From positions 1-64,000 of the forward strand of contig NZ_JACCGK010000016.1 of assembly GCF_013416325.1 (NCBI RefSeq): DNA of 64,000 bases. The letters run 5' to 3'. This stretch comes from Vreelandella sedimenti. GTDB taxonomy: Bacteria; Pseudomonadota; Gammaproteobacteria; Pseudomonadales; Halomonadaceae. Within the stretch, counting starts at the first letter, position 1; every line of letters starts with the position of its first letter. This document shows, piece by piece, positions 20,413 to 28,485 of the stretch. Under the pieces are notes generated by a model. It ran no database searches. It saw nothing but the letters and a program-made list of their open reading frames with translations, and was not told where the DNA came from. Both the position numbers and the translations under genes were made by a program.

Positions 20413-22016
20413 CGGTTTGTTGCTAACGCGTCTGTTAAGTCTTTCATCGCAAGCGAAGAAGCAACGGCTTCAGGCTGCCGGCTAGGCCAGTCGGTGGAGT
20501 AATGCAGTCCGCGTGACTCATGGCGATGCTGAGCGGCGAGAACAGTCAATATTGCTAACTGTAGCGTCTGGTGCAAGCGTTTGCCTTCCGGAGCTGTTAG
20601 GGCCCCCTGAATCTCTTCCACGCTGTTTAGCAGTGACTTCAAGTGCGCCAGGGCAGTACTTAGTCCGGTGGCGCTGCGCACAATGGAGACATGCTGGCTC
20701 ATGGTGGTGCGCATTTGTTGGCGTATACCCCTGAGCACTGCCTTGGGTAAGACAGCCGCCGCAGCCTGCACCGGGGGCTGAAATTCGCTACCGCTAGTCG
20801 TTTGGCCCTGCTGTGCCACGTCGGCTAACAGCGCCTGTGCACAGCTACGGGCAAATACCAAACACTCTAACAGCGAGTTGCTGGCCATACGGTTGGCACC
20901 ATGCAGCCCCGTGCAGGCGGTTTCACCGATGGCATAGAGGTTGGCAACGTTCGTGGCGCCGTGCAAGTTGGTGGCGACACCGCCGCAGCTATAATGGGCG
21001 GCAGGCACCACGGGGATAGCCTGCTGGGTGATATCAATTCCCCGGCAGGCACAGTGCGCCAAAATAGTGGGGAAGTGGTGGCGAATTGACTTTCCACCTA
21101 AATGGCGAATATCCAACCACACGTGACCCAGAGAGTTGCGCTGTATTTCGGCATCAATGGCGCGGGCGACGACATCCCTCGGGGCTAGCTCCGCGCGCTT
21201 ATCCAGCGCCAGCATAAAACGCTCTCCCGCCTCATTGAGCAAATGCCCGCCTTCACCACGAACCGCCTCACTTATCAAAAACGCCGGGCCTTCGGGATCG
21301 AACAGGCAGGTTGGGTGAAACTGTTGAAACTCTAGATTCATTAACCGAGCACCCAGCTCTGCAGCCATCATCATGCCTTCGCCGCTACTAGGGGCGGGCG
21401 TAGTGGTGTGGCGGTAAAGGCCGCTTGCGCCGCCGGTTGCCAATACGGTATGGCGCGCAGTGAGCGAGTGCCACTGTTGGTTGGTATCGCTGCCATAGGC
21501 GCCGCGGCAGGCACCTTGGGGGTCTTGTAGCAGGCCAACCACCGTTAGATCGTTGCGCTGGGTGATGTTGGGGTGCTGCGCTACTTTGTCTACGAGAGTA
21601 TCTACCACAGCGCGGCCGGTGGCATCATCCGCGTGGATAATCCGGCGTGCGTTGTGGCCGCCTTCTCGGGTTAGATGATATGGGTAGCGTGCGGCAGGAT
21701 CGTGCTCGGGTGTAAAGGGAACACCCTTATCAATCAGCCACTGAATAGCAGCGGGCCCATGGGTAACGGTAAAGCGGACGGCCTCGATATCGCATAGCCC
21801 ATCGCCAGCCACCAAGGTGTCATTGATATGCGCGTCAAGGTCGTCATCCGGCGAAAGCACGGCGGCAATACCGCCTTGAGCCCAGCGACTGGCGCCTTGA
21901 TCATCTTGTGCAGGGCGAACCAGCGTCACGGACCTGTGATCAGCCACTTCCAAGGCAAGGGTGAGTCCAGCGACGCCGCCGCCAATGATAAGTACATCGG
22001 ATATTGGCGTGCTCAT
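20409..22016 (-). CDS. nadB: L-aspartate oxidase
   Basis: A 535-residue flavoenzyme that oxidises aspartate to iminoaspartate, the first step of NAD synthesis. The N-terminal dinucleotide loop (VLIIGGGVAGLTLALE), the substrate segment HTTTPAPSSGEGMMMAAELGA region, REGGHNARRIIH and AHYSCGGVATNLHG are all family signatures. The start at 22016 (MSTPISDV) has a GGGAG ribosome site; an ATG 39 bases upstream lacks one. Confidence 0.95.
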   Translation of the reverse strand: MSTPISDVLIIGGGVAGLTLALEVADHRSVTLVRPAQDDQGASRWAQGGIAAVLSPDDDLDAHINDTLVAGDGLCDIEAVRFTVTHGPAAIQWLIDKGVPFTPEHDPAARYPYHLTREGGHNARRIIHADDATGRAVVDTLVDKVAQHPNITQRNDLTVVGLLQDPQGACRGAYGSDTNQQWHSLTARHTVLATGGASGLYRHTTTPAPSSGEGMMMAAELGARLMNLEFQQFHPTCLFDPEGPAFLISEAVRGEGGHLLNEAGERFMLALDKRAELAPRDVVARAIDAEIQRNSLGHVWLDIRHLGGKSIRHHFPTILAHCACRGIDITQQAIPVVPAAHYSCGGVATNLHGATNVANLYAIGETACTGLHGANRMASNSLLECLVFARSCAQALLADVAQQGQTTSGSEFQPPVQAAAAVLPKAVLRGIRQQMRTTMSQHVSIVRSATGLSTALAHLKSLLNSVEEIQGALTAPEGKRLHQTLQLAILTVLAAQHRHESRGLHYSTDWPSRQPEAVASSLAMKDLTDALATNR

Positions 22017-22383
22017 GGTGCCCGCTCCCCCTTGATGCTGACCGAAATATTGCAAACCCTAAACGTTACTAGCTTCGTCGAGCGCGAAAAATTAGAAGGC
22101 AGGCATCATAGCGCGGCGATTAGCGTTTAGCGATGCTTCGGCTTAAGAAATGAGTGATATTCGGGGAGACAATTGCGTAATGTTCGAGTACGCGAATAGA
22201 CGCGGTAAAAGGCCGCGTAAAGAAAACCGATACAGAAAATAAATGACTGAAGAAGAAAAACTGGAGGGGAAGTAAAACAATAGAAGTGGTGCCCGGAGCC
22301 AGCACCTAACTTATCAAGCGAAACAATGCGTTAAGTTATGAAACTGGCTCTAGGATACAAGGCAGGATACAAGCCGCAGCTTG
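22017..22383. other. Host-prophage junction region
   Basis: This 367-base gap contains no convincing gene. It holds the upstream region of nadB, a small ACGCGG / CCGCGT hairpin near 22200-22217, and the tRNA-like fragment at 22287-22302. Past that lie an inverted repeat (taactta near 22308, taagtta near 22332) and a tandem near-repeat aggatacaagg/aggatacaagc at about 22352-22375, which could be recombinase arm sites. Confidence 0.5.
22287..22302 (-). other. Probable attL: tRNA 3'-end fragment
   Basis: Read on the minus strand the sequence is CTGGCTCCGGGCACCA. This is a T-stem half, a TCCGGGC acceptor strand, a discriminator A and CCA, the end of a tRNA beginning GCCCGGA (tRNA-Phe or a tRNA-Leu would fit). 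The rest of a tRNA does not follow to the right. This is the expected remnant when a phage integrates in a tRNA 3' end and restores the intact gene at its far end. Confidence 0.65.
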
Positions 22384-22638
22384 TTAGGCATTTCCGTTCG
22401 AGTACCGCGTCATCAATTTAGCGCTGTAATCGTAAATATCGGACAGCCGAAATAGTACGCTGCACGAGCGGTCGGTTCCAGTTTTAAAACCCTGCGGGCA
22501 TTCGGGGTCTGCTTTGCGCATACGGTCGAACTCGGTAGGGCTGCGTCCTAATATCCGGGCAGCCTCTTTTCTGGGTATCTGAATAAAGCGAGGATCAACC
22601 CAGCTTTCGGGGGTACGGCTTTTTTCTGCTGCTTGCAT
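22384..22638 (-). CDS. AlpA/excisionase-like DNA-binding protein
   Basis: An 84-residue protein with a predicted helix-turn-helix (IPRKEAARILGRSPTEFDRM) followed by a wing-like strand (SVLFRLSDIYDYSAKLM). This is the layout of AlpA-type excisionase/regulators found next to phage attachment sites. Its position as the last gene before attL supports a role in excision or integrase control. The ATG at 22638 has GGAGG; the in-frame upstream start does not. Confidence 0.65.
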   Translation of the reverse strand: MQAAEKSRTPESWVDPRFIQIPRKEAARILGRSPTEFDRMRKADPECPQGFKTGTDRSCSVLFRLSDIYDYSAKLMTRYSNGNA

Positions 22639-22655
22639 AATAACCTCCAGACAAA

Positions 22656-22677
22656 ACAAAGCCGCCTTTTGGGCGGC
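22656..22677 (-). terminator. Leftward intrinsic terminator
   Basis: On the minus strand, gccgcc-caaaa-ggcggc is followed by TTTGTTTTG and then directly by the GGAGG of the AlpA-like gene. Confidence 0.7.
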
Positions 22678-22697
22678 CTACAAAGCGGTGGAAAAAA

Positions 22698-23255
22698 TTA
22701 ACATGCTGGCTCTGGAGCACTCTTAGGTGAATGCAGCTCGTCATATTGCTTCATCATCCACCAGTGCTTATCTCCAGTTTTAGGGTCATAAACAATGGTG
22801 TCTTCATTCTCGTTAAAATCAGTCCAAACGTCACCGCAAACACTGGTCTGACACCAGCCGATAGCGACGACCTCCTTGCCTTCTTCGGATTCCATCACAC
22901 TTCGTAGCGCCTGGGCTTGCTCGCCAAGTGAGCTATCTGGGTGAGCCTGGGCATATTCTTCAAATGCCTTGGCTGCTCGCTCCCACTGGTCTGCCTCCAG
23001 TAACACATTGTCCATGGTACTGAGCATTACAATGGCGTCGTGCTCAGTCATTTCACCAGGGTGACGGCTATCGAAGTTCCAGACTTCACTCATCTTCTCT
23101 TCATCGCCGTCCATAATCCCCATTGGGAATCGTTCCATCTTGCAATAGCGCTTAGCGACGTCTTGCCAGACGTACATCGCTCCGCGCCATGCGTTTTTAA
23201 ACTCTTCCTTTGCGTAGTCGTCATCCTTCAAAAAAAACATTTCTGTGTAGCTCAT
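22698..23255 (-). CDS. Hypothetical prophage protein
   Basis: A 185-residue acidic protein of unknown function. It contains many aromatic residues, a helical middle region (ALLEADQWERAAKAFEEYAQAHP-like, resembling one TPR-type helix pair) and a C-terminal strand-rich part with VVAIGWCQTSVCGDVW. The start at 23255 is preceded by TGGAG. It is bracketed by terminators on both sides, so it may be an independently tuned early gene. Confidence 0.65.
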   Translation of the reverse strand: MSYTEMFFLKDDDYAKEEFKNAWRGAMYVWQDVAKRYCKMERFPMGIMDGDEEKMSEVWNFDSRHPGEMTEHDAIVMLSTMDNVLLEADQWERAAKAFEEYAQAHPDSSLGEQAQALRSVMESEEGKEVVAIGWCQTSVCGDVWTDFNENEDTIVYDPKTGDKHWWMMKQYDELHSPKSAPEPAC

Positions 23256-23271
23256 AAATACTCCAGGCAAT

Positions 23272-23295
23272 AAAAAACCGCCTATTGTTGGCGGT
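23272..23295 (-). terminator. Leftward intrinsic terminator
   Basis: On the minus strand, accgcc-aacaata-ggcggt is followed by TTTTT. It abuts the TGGAG ribosome site of the next gene. Confidence 0.8.
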
Positions 23296-23336
23296 AGTCT
23301 TTGAATAATCGTGTCGATAATCGCCAGCGTGGCGTA

Positions 23337-23543
23337 TCAGGAATAAGCCGCCGCTTTCTCACTAGCGCGGCTATCCGCTTGGCGTTGGGTAGGTCGGTTA
23401 GCATGCTCAAACTCCGTGCAGCGCACGATCACGCGGCGCTTGCTCTTGCTCATCGGCGGCATAGTGGAGAAGGGTAGTTGGCCACAATCGGCAATGGCGT
23501 GTCGGCAGGCCATGCACATCGTGCCTTTGGGGTAGTGGGTCAT
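23337..23543 (-). CDS. Small cysteine-containing protein
   Basis: A 68-residue protein with CMACRHAIADC near the N-terminus and a further Cys at about 42, suggestive of a small metal-binding fold. It overlaps the preceding gene by four bases (ATGA), supporting translational coupling. The function is unknown. Confidence 0.65.
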   Translation of the reverse strand: MTHYPKGTMCMACRHAIADCGQLPFSTMPPMSKSKRRVIVRCTEFEHANRPTQRQADSRASEKAAAYS

Positions 23544-24082
23544 TGATGGCCCTCGGCTTGTTTACGTCGCTCGCGAGCCTTCAGGATTAGGGCTTTTTCC
23601 ATTCCCATAGCTGAGAATTTAGGCAATTCAGCAGCAAATTCTTCCAGCTCTTCTGCCCGCTGGATCAGGTCGCGGCAAGCGAGGCTGGCTATAGGCTCTT
23701 TCTTGCTCAAAGCTTCAATAGTGCTCATCACATCCTTTGCAAAGCTTTGATAATCTGGAGCATTGTAATTTAAGGGAAAGGCCAGCACTGCGGCGCAACG
23801 CTTAGCATCAACGATTAAATAGCTGAGTTGCTCTAAATGCGCAGCCAGCGCATCGCGCTCTTGTTCCATCTTGGCCCGCAACGCTATCTGCGCTTCCTCT
23901 GCGGCACGGTACTGGTCGCGCTGCTCAATCAGCGCGTTAACGGCCTCATGGGCGGCGCCAATATCTGAGCCTTCGCCTGTCATCTCGCAGATAACTTCTA
24001 GGTGGTTACGGTATTCGTCACGTGCTGCCTTAGCCTGTTCAAGCTCTTTCAGGGTGTCGGTGTATTGTTGATCCATTGCCAT
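23540..24082 (-). CDS. Coiled-coil early protein
   Basis: A 180-residue, largely helical protein rich in E, A, K and R with a strong coiled-coil (about residues 5-95). It resembles Ead/Ea22-type leftward-operon proteins of lambdoid phages in size and composition, but no specific family is recognisable. The ATG at 24082 overlaps the previous stop (TAATG) and follows a GAGGTG ribosome site. Confidence 0.65.
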   Translation of the reverse strand: MAMDQQYTDTLKELEQAKAARDEYRNHLEVICEMTGEGSDIGAAHEAVNALIEQRDQYRAAEEAQIALRAKMEQERDALAAHLEQLSYLIVDAKRCAAVLAFPLNYNAPDYQSFAKDVMSTIEALSKKEPIASLACRDLIQRAEELEEFAAELPKFSAMGMEKALILKARERRKQAEGHQ

Positions 24083-24291
24083 TACGCGCACCTCATGGTG
24101 GAAAGTTGCTTGGCCTGCTCGGCAACCTCAAGGCGCAGCTTGGCGTTTTCAGCAGCCAAGGCATCATTCTCTTCAATGAGCCCGTACTTTTCGGCCTCAA
24201 GATCGTCGTTGCGACTGATCAACTGATTAACGGCAGCACGGCGGCATACTTGGGAAAGCGCGGCGTTGGTGCCTCTATGAATAGCGATCAT
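24082..24291 (-). CDS. Small coiled-coil early protein
   Basis: A 69-residue protein, helical, with the heptad-like stretch NDDLEAEKYGLIEENDALA. The ATG at 24291 is preceded by TGGAG. The longer open frame reaching 24381 overlaps the methyltransferase gene and lacks a ribosome site. The stop overlaps the next start, indicating coupling. Confidence 0.65.
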   Translation of the reverse strand: MIAIHRGTNAALSQVCRRAAVNQLISRNDDLEAEKYGLIEENDALAAENAKLRLEVAEQAKQLSTMRCA

Positions 24292-24310
24292 GGTTAATCT
24301 CCAGTATTGA

Positions 24311-25879
24311 TTAAGCAGCTTGTGTGACTGGCATAAATCGCTGCTCGTGGCTGAAATTAGCTTCAACGATTGCCCGGGCAAGGGGTGGGCATACGCTGTT
24401 ACCGATCAGGCGGACTTGCTTGTGCTTCGCCAGCGGCTTGCCGTCGATGTGTGCGAACTGGTAGTGCTTAGGGAAGCCGGTAGCCTTTGAAAGCTCGTGC
24501 GGCTGTAGCATGCGCATACCAATATCTACGACTATGTATGTCTCACCATCGATAGTGACGGTCACCAGCTGGAACCGATCTTTCGTAGTAATCGTGGGCG
24601 CAGGCTGGCGCAGGTCGCGGCCAGTCTCGCCGCTGCCACTGCCGTAGTAAGGCGCCAGGAATGCCGCCGTCAGGTATGCGTGTGTAGTGCTGGCGCAAAT
24701 GGTGTTGAGTGGTGCCCGCGCATCGATAGCGCTGCGCTGGGCGCCTTTCATATTGATCATGAAGGCGCTGACCAGGGCGTTATGATCGGTTGTGGTGACC
24801 GTGGGTAGAGGGTCGCGCAGATCCGCACCGACGACGCCGGTGTAGTGCTTGGCGAGGAAAGCCGATACCAAGGCGAAATGACCGCCTTTCACCTGGGCGC
24901 ATTGCGTGCGCAGCGGTTCGTCTGCTGGCATGTTGCGCTGGCTACTGGCGTTTGCGCACTCGGTAACGAAAGGCGTCACCAGCGCATAGCCAGGTGAGGT
25001 GGTGATGGTTTGCAAAGGCTGCAGTAGCGACTGACCACGGAAGGGCGTGTAGTAGTCGGCAGTGTGGTTCAGCTTCACGATGAACGGCTGCTGATGCTCG
25101 ACCACGTAACGCATCACGCCCTTGGCGATCCGGTTAAGCGTGGCGGTGGCCAGCGGCTTTTTACGGTCGAAAATCGAGGGGCAGGGCAGCGACCAATCAA
25201 TACATTCAGCGGCGCTGCGCCACGCCTTGAGTTTGCCACGCTGGACGGCGGGCGTTTTCGGGGCCGCGTGTGTGGGCTTCGGCCAAGTGATCGGCAAGCC
25301 GTCACGGCGGGCGATAAGAAATAGCCGCTTACGAATGGTCGGCGCGCCATAGTCGCAGGCGCGTAGCAGTCGCCAGTCTACCTGGTAGCCGTGCCGCTTA
25401 AGGCAGCAGACGAACCCACGGAAGGTCTGCCCCTTGCGTGCCGGGTCGGGGCGAACCTTGCCGTCTGCTCCTTTGATCAGTGGGCCCCAGTCTTGGAACT
25501 CCTCGACGTTCTCCAGCACGATCACCCGCGGCTTAACCTTGGCTGCCCAGCGAGCGGCTACCCACGCCAGCCCGCGTACGCTTTTCGATACCGGGCGCCC
25601 GCCTTTGGCTTTGCTGTGATGGCGGCAGTCAGGGCTAAACCATGCCAGCCCAACGGGCATGCCGTTGGTGGCTTGCTCGGGGTCTACGTCCCATACGTCT
25701 GCTACTGAATGATCGCTGCCTGGGTGGTTTGCAGTGTGCACAGCAATGGCGGTGGCGTCGTGATTAATGGCCAGATCAACCGAGCGGCCTAAAGCCTGCT
25801 CGATGCCTTCGCTTGCGCCGCCACCGCCGGCGAAATTATCAACGACCAACTCGTGGCCAAACAGGTTTAGGTTGCTCAA
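24311..25879 (-). CDS. C5-cytosine DNA methyltransferase, phage type
   Basis: About 522 residues. AdoMet motif I is VDNFAGGGGASEG. The catalytic-cysteine motif is variant: FSPDCRHHSKAKGG, with Asp between Pro and Cys where typical enzymes have PCQ. The ENV motif (VIVLENVEEF) and motif VIII (YGAPTIRKRLF) are intact, and motif X (RLIGNSVCPPLARAI) ends the catalytic domain. Between them, the target-recognition region has about five imperfect repeats built on PL-TITT...ALV-AF. No partner endonuclease is adjacent. TTG 25879 has GGGGAGAG upstream; ATG 25894 is the alternative. Confidence 0.9.
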   Translation of the reverse strand: MSNLNLFGHELVVDNFAGGGGASEGIEQALGRSVDLAINHDATAIAVHTANHPGSDHSVADVWDVDPEQATNGMPVGLAWFSPDCRHHSKAKGGRPVSKSVRGLAWVAARWAAKVKPRVIVLENVEEFQDWGPLIKGADGKVRPDPARKGQTFRGFVCCLKRHGYQVDWRLLRACDYGAPTIRKRLFLIARRDGLPITWPKPTHAAPKTPAVQRGKLKAWRSAAECIDWSLPCPSIFDRKKPLATATLNRIAKGVMRYVVEHQQPFIVKLNHTADYYTPFRGQSLLQPLQTITTSPGYALVTPFVTECANASSQRNMPADEPLRTQCAQVKGGHFALVSAFLAKHYTGVVGADLRDPLPTVTTTDHNALVSAFMINMKGAQRSAIDARAPLNTICASTTHAYLTAAFLAPYYGSGSGETGRDLRQPAPTITTKDRFQLVTVTIDGETYIVVDIGMRMLQPHELSKATGFPKHYQFAHIDGKPLAKHKQVRLIGNSVCPPLARAIVEANFSHEQRFMPVTQAA

Positions 25880-25894
25880 TACTTCTCTCCCCAT

Positions 25895-25919
25895 AAAAAA
25901 AGCCAGCAGCAAGGCTGGC
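25895..25919 (-). terminator. Leftward intrinsic terminator
   Basis: On the minus strand, gccagc-cttgct-gctggc is followed by seven T residues, immediately before the methyltransferase ribosome site. Confidence 0.85.
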
Positions 25920-25962
25920 ATTGGTGTTAATTTTGGATTCGCTGAACTAATTAGGAGCCGTT

Positions 25963-26181
25963 ATGTTTGATCAACACCGTGAAAAGCTTGGTATACCTGA
26001 GTCTCATTCGTTTGAAATGGTCGAGAGCTCTAATAAGGTGAAACATGGGTGGGATACCGATATCGATGTTTTTGAGCAGCGGGATCCTGACGGAAACGTC
26101 GTGGCGCGCTACAGAATTACTGACGCAACGAACATGTACCCTCCCCAGAAACGAAAGGTGGATTACGAGCGAATAGGCTAG
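25963..26181 (+). CDS. Small protein encoded against the leftward operon
   Basis: A 72-residue acidic protein with a strong TAGGAG ribosome site and a plausible fold (HGWDTDIDVFEQRDPDGNVVARYRI, a beta-hairpin-like segment). It is the only clearly supported plus-strand gene in the leftward operon, so it needs its own promoter, which I could not identify. It could be an antisense-oriented moron. Function unknown. Confidence 0.6.
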   Translation: MFDQHREKLGIPESHSFEMVESSNKVKHGWDTDIDVFEQRDPDGNVVARYRITDATNMYPPQKRKVDYERIG

Positions 26182-26197
26182 GCATAACCAGCATTCG

Positions 26198-26725
26198 CTA
26201 GAACGGGATTTCGTCGTCAAAGTCGTCAAAGTTGCTGTAATCAGGAGCGCCGTAGTTCTGCGGAGGCTGCTGGTTCTGAGGCGGGGCGCCATATCCTGTA
26301 TTATCGGGGTGTTGCTGTGCGCGCTGATTCTGGGGTGGCTGCTGTTGATAACCACCTTGAGGCGCTTGGTTCTGCTGATTGCCATAGCCTTGCGATTGCC
26401 CGCCACCGTTCTGGCCCTTGCCGCCTACAAGGTCGATCTCAGCAATCTTGAGCGTGACGGCAAAGCCCTGAGAGCCATCACCCTTATTGAATTGACGTGT
26501 GCCAATTTCGCCAGAGACAAACACCTGCTGGCCTTTGACTAAGTACTGGATCAAGCCGCCTTCAGCGCGCTTGCCCCATAGCGAGCAATCGAGCCACAAC
26601 GTTTGTTTGTGCTCGCCAAATCCAACATCGACCGCTGCTGCAAAGCCAGCGACGCTCGTACCGTTACCTGTTTTTCGCACTTCGGCGTTTCGCCCGATGC
26701 GTGCGACCGTGGCATATACGCCCAT
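26198..26725 (-). CDS. ssb: Single-stranded DNA-binding protein
   Basis: A 175-residue SSB with an N-terminal OB fold (about residues 1-105), a long Gln/Gly/Pro-rich linker and the acidic tail FDDFDDEIPF that recruits partner proteins. It is prophage-encoded and lies in the recombination module with the Rad52-like and exonuclease genes. It is shorter in the OB region than bacterial Ssb. An intrinsic terminator sits just before its GGAGG. Confidence 0.93.
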   Translation of the reverse strand: MGVYATVARIGRNAEVRKTGNGTSVAGFAAAVDVGFGEHKQTLWLDCSLWGKRAEGGLIQYLVKGQQVFVSGEIGTRQFNKGDGSQGFAVTLKIAEIDLVGGKGQNGGGQSQGYGNQQNQAPQGGYQQQPPQNQRAQQHPDNTGYGAPPQNQQPPQNYGAPDYSNFDDFDDEIPF

Positions 26726-26740
26726 GATCTACCTCCAAAA

Positions 26741-26760
26741 GAAAAGGGCCCGAAGGCCCT
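26741..26760 (-). terminator. Leftward intrinsic terminator before ssb
   Basis: On the minus strand, agggcc-ttcg-ggccct is followed by TTTTC and, a few bases on, by the ssb GGAGG. The UUCG loop makes it very stable. Confidence 0.85.
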
Positions 26761-26779
26761 CTGTGGTTGTGTGCTGCTG

Positions 26780-27574
26780 TTAAGGCTGGAAGGTGCCCAA
26801 CAAGCATTCGCTTTCTGGCAGGCCGTCGGTTACCAGCTTGGCGAACTCGGCGGCAATCTCTTCTTTAGCGGCATCCAGCGCGATAGCGCGTAGACCAAAC
26901 GATGGCCCGCCTTTGGTCTTGCTGGATACGCGCATTGCCAGCGTGCGCTCTGACAGGCCCTCGTAGGTCGTAAGCTTCCAGTAAATAACGGTGGGCAAGC
27001 GCTCGGCATTCTTGACGGTGACGCTATTCATCACGCCCACACGGCTGGAATGCTCTTGCTTGTCGCTCTCGATGCTGGTCAAGTCATCCAGGCTGACTTT
27101 ACGGAAAGCGTGAATCACCTTGCCGCGCTCTAATGGCTCGCCTTTGCTGTTTTCGAACTCCAGCAGGTGGCCCCAGTCCTCTACCAACTCGACCATTTCC
27201 TCCTGATCTAAAGTGCTGCCGTCAGCGTCAAGATAGGCGCTGAACTCGGGGGTCTTGGGTAGGTTGAGCGTAGCTGAATGGTCACAGTGACCGGGCAGTG
27301 ACTTATCTCCGATATCCAGATAAGAGCACGCCGCCATGGCGTCGCGGTCAATGAATACCGGAGCGTCAGCTTGCTGCCCGGAAACGTAGGTGATGAAGTC
27401 TTTCAGCCCCTTGGTTCTGAACTGGCCACGGAAACGGCGTCGATGGTCTTGGTACTTCTCCATATCTACCATCTTGAAGTTATCGCCAACGATCAGCGCG
27501 TGACCTTCGGCGGCTTCGGTACCGGTTTTGTGGCTGGCTTCAATGTGCTGCAGCGCTTCTTTAGTTAAAGACAT
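26780..27574 (-). CDS. DUF2303 family protein (YfdQ-like)
   Basis: A 264-residue protein matching the DUF2303 pattern known from E. coli YfdQ and many phage early regions. Conserved parts include the RRFRGQFRTKGLKDFITYV segment and VFIDRDAMAACSYLDIGD. No biochemical role is established; members usually sit next to recombination genes, as here. Its start overlaps the previous stop by one base (TAATG). Confidence 0.8.
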   Translation of the reverse strand: MSLTKEALQHIEASHKTGTEAAEGHALIVGDNFKMVDMEKYQDHRRRFRGQFRTKGLKDFITYVSGQQADAPVFIDRDAMAACSYLDIGDKSLPGHCDHSATLNLPKTPEFSAYLDADGSTLDQEEMVELVEDWGHLLEFENSKGEPLERGKVIHAFRKVSLDDLTSIESDKQEHSSRVGVMNSVTVKNAERLPTVIYWKLTTYEGLSERTLAMRVSSKTKGGPSFGLRAIALDAAKEEIAAEFAKLVTDGLPESECLLGTFQP

Positions 27575-27933
27575 TAGTGCTTCTCTCCTTGTGAGGCATC
27601 TTTACGATGCGCGTGGCCGATCATGTCGAATTGGTTTTTAGGCTCAAGCGTCATTTCGCCGCCAGTGTTGACGCACATGACCGTTTCAGTGGTGTGTTCT
27701 TCCGACTGGGTGCCGTGCGCTGTCGGAATCTTGAAGGCCAGCTTATGACTGACGCCGACCTTGCTGCCGGAGCCGATGTTTTCGACTGTCAGCTCGATCG
27801 ACACCTTGGCTTTCTTTTTAGGGTTATCCGTTGCTGATGCTGCTGCGTGGCTCAGGATAGTGCCCAGGCGTTCAGCCAATACGCCGCCGTCCAAGTCCTC
27901 AACGAACTTGGCTACATCGGTAGGGTGTGACAT
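27574..27933 (-). CDS. Conserved early protein upstream of the DUF2303 gene
   Basis: A 119-residue protein with an alpha-helical N-terminus (DVAKFVEDLDGGVLAERLG) and a beta-rich central part (KVSIELTVENIG...VSHKLAFKIP). It usually travels with DUF2303 proteins and is translationally coupled to one here, so the two probably act together. I cannot name a function. Confidence 0.7.
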   Translation of the reverse strand: MSHPTDVAKFVEDLDGGVLAERLGTILSHAAASATDNPKKKAKVSIELTVENIGSGSKVGVSHKLAFKIPTAHGTQSEEHTTETVMCVNTGGEMTLEPKNQFDMIGHAHRKDASQGEKH

Positions 27934-27994
27934 TGCGAGTTACCTCATCGAGGTGGTGGGTTGTGTGGGGCCGCTGGCCCCGGGCTGGTAAGGG

Positions 27995-28231
27995 CTAGGC
28001 GTCCTGTTCTGCATGCCCAGCGCAAGAACCATCTGGCTTGCGGTTATTACACTTGCTGTCGCACACCAGAAAGATGATTCCCTGCTCCTGCATTTCGCGT
28101 AGCTCTTTTCGAGCGCCTTCGGCGCCTTCTGGGTGCGTGACGATATCGCCCAGACGCTTGTCGCCATAGCGCAGCAGAACGCGAACGGGAACATGGATGT
28201 GGAATGTAGTAAGCGTGTTCGTAAGGGGCAT
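27995..28231 (-). CDS. Small cysteine-cluster protein
   Basis: A 78-residue protein with CDSKCNNRKPDGSCAGH near the end, a possible metal-binding cluster. It has a clean AGGAG ribosome site. The function is unknown. Confidence 0.65.
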   Translation of the reverse strand: MPLTNTLTTFHIHVPVRVLLRYGDKRLGDIVTHPEGAEGARKELREMQEQGIIFLVCDSKCNNRKPDGSCAGHAEQDA

Positions 28232-28245
28232 TGGGTAAGCTCCTG

Positions 28246-28485
28246 CTAGCCGTCAGCTAAATCAGAGGCGCACGTCTGGCACAGCACTTTATTGCCGTGC
28301 TTTCCGAAGCCACCAAGCGCTACGACGTCACCATCTTGGAAGGGCGTGTTACAGGCAAAGCAGCGGTTATACTTTTTACGCAACCGCTCGCGTGCCTTTC
28401 TGAATTCTGGCCCGTAAACCAGAAACTCTTTTTTGATCCACTCCGGTGTGTAGATGGTGGTGACCGTCTTGGTGATTGACTTCAC
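28246..28485 (-). CDS. Small zinc-ribbon-like protein
   Basis: A 79-residue protein with two CxxC pairs (CFACN and CQTCA) separated by about 25 residues, the pattern of a treble-clef or zinc ribbon. The start overlaps the exonuclease stop by four bases, so it is translated together with it. The function is unknown, but coupling suggests a role around DNA processing. Confidence 0.7.
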   Translation of the reverse strand: MKSITKTVTTIYTPEWIKKEFLVYGPEFRKARERLRKKYNRCFACNTPFQDGDVVALGGFGKHGNKVLCQTCASDLADG

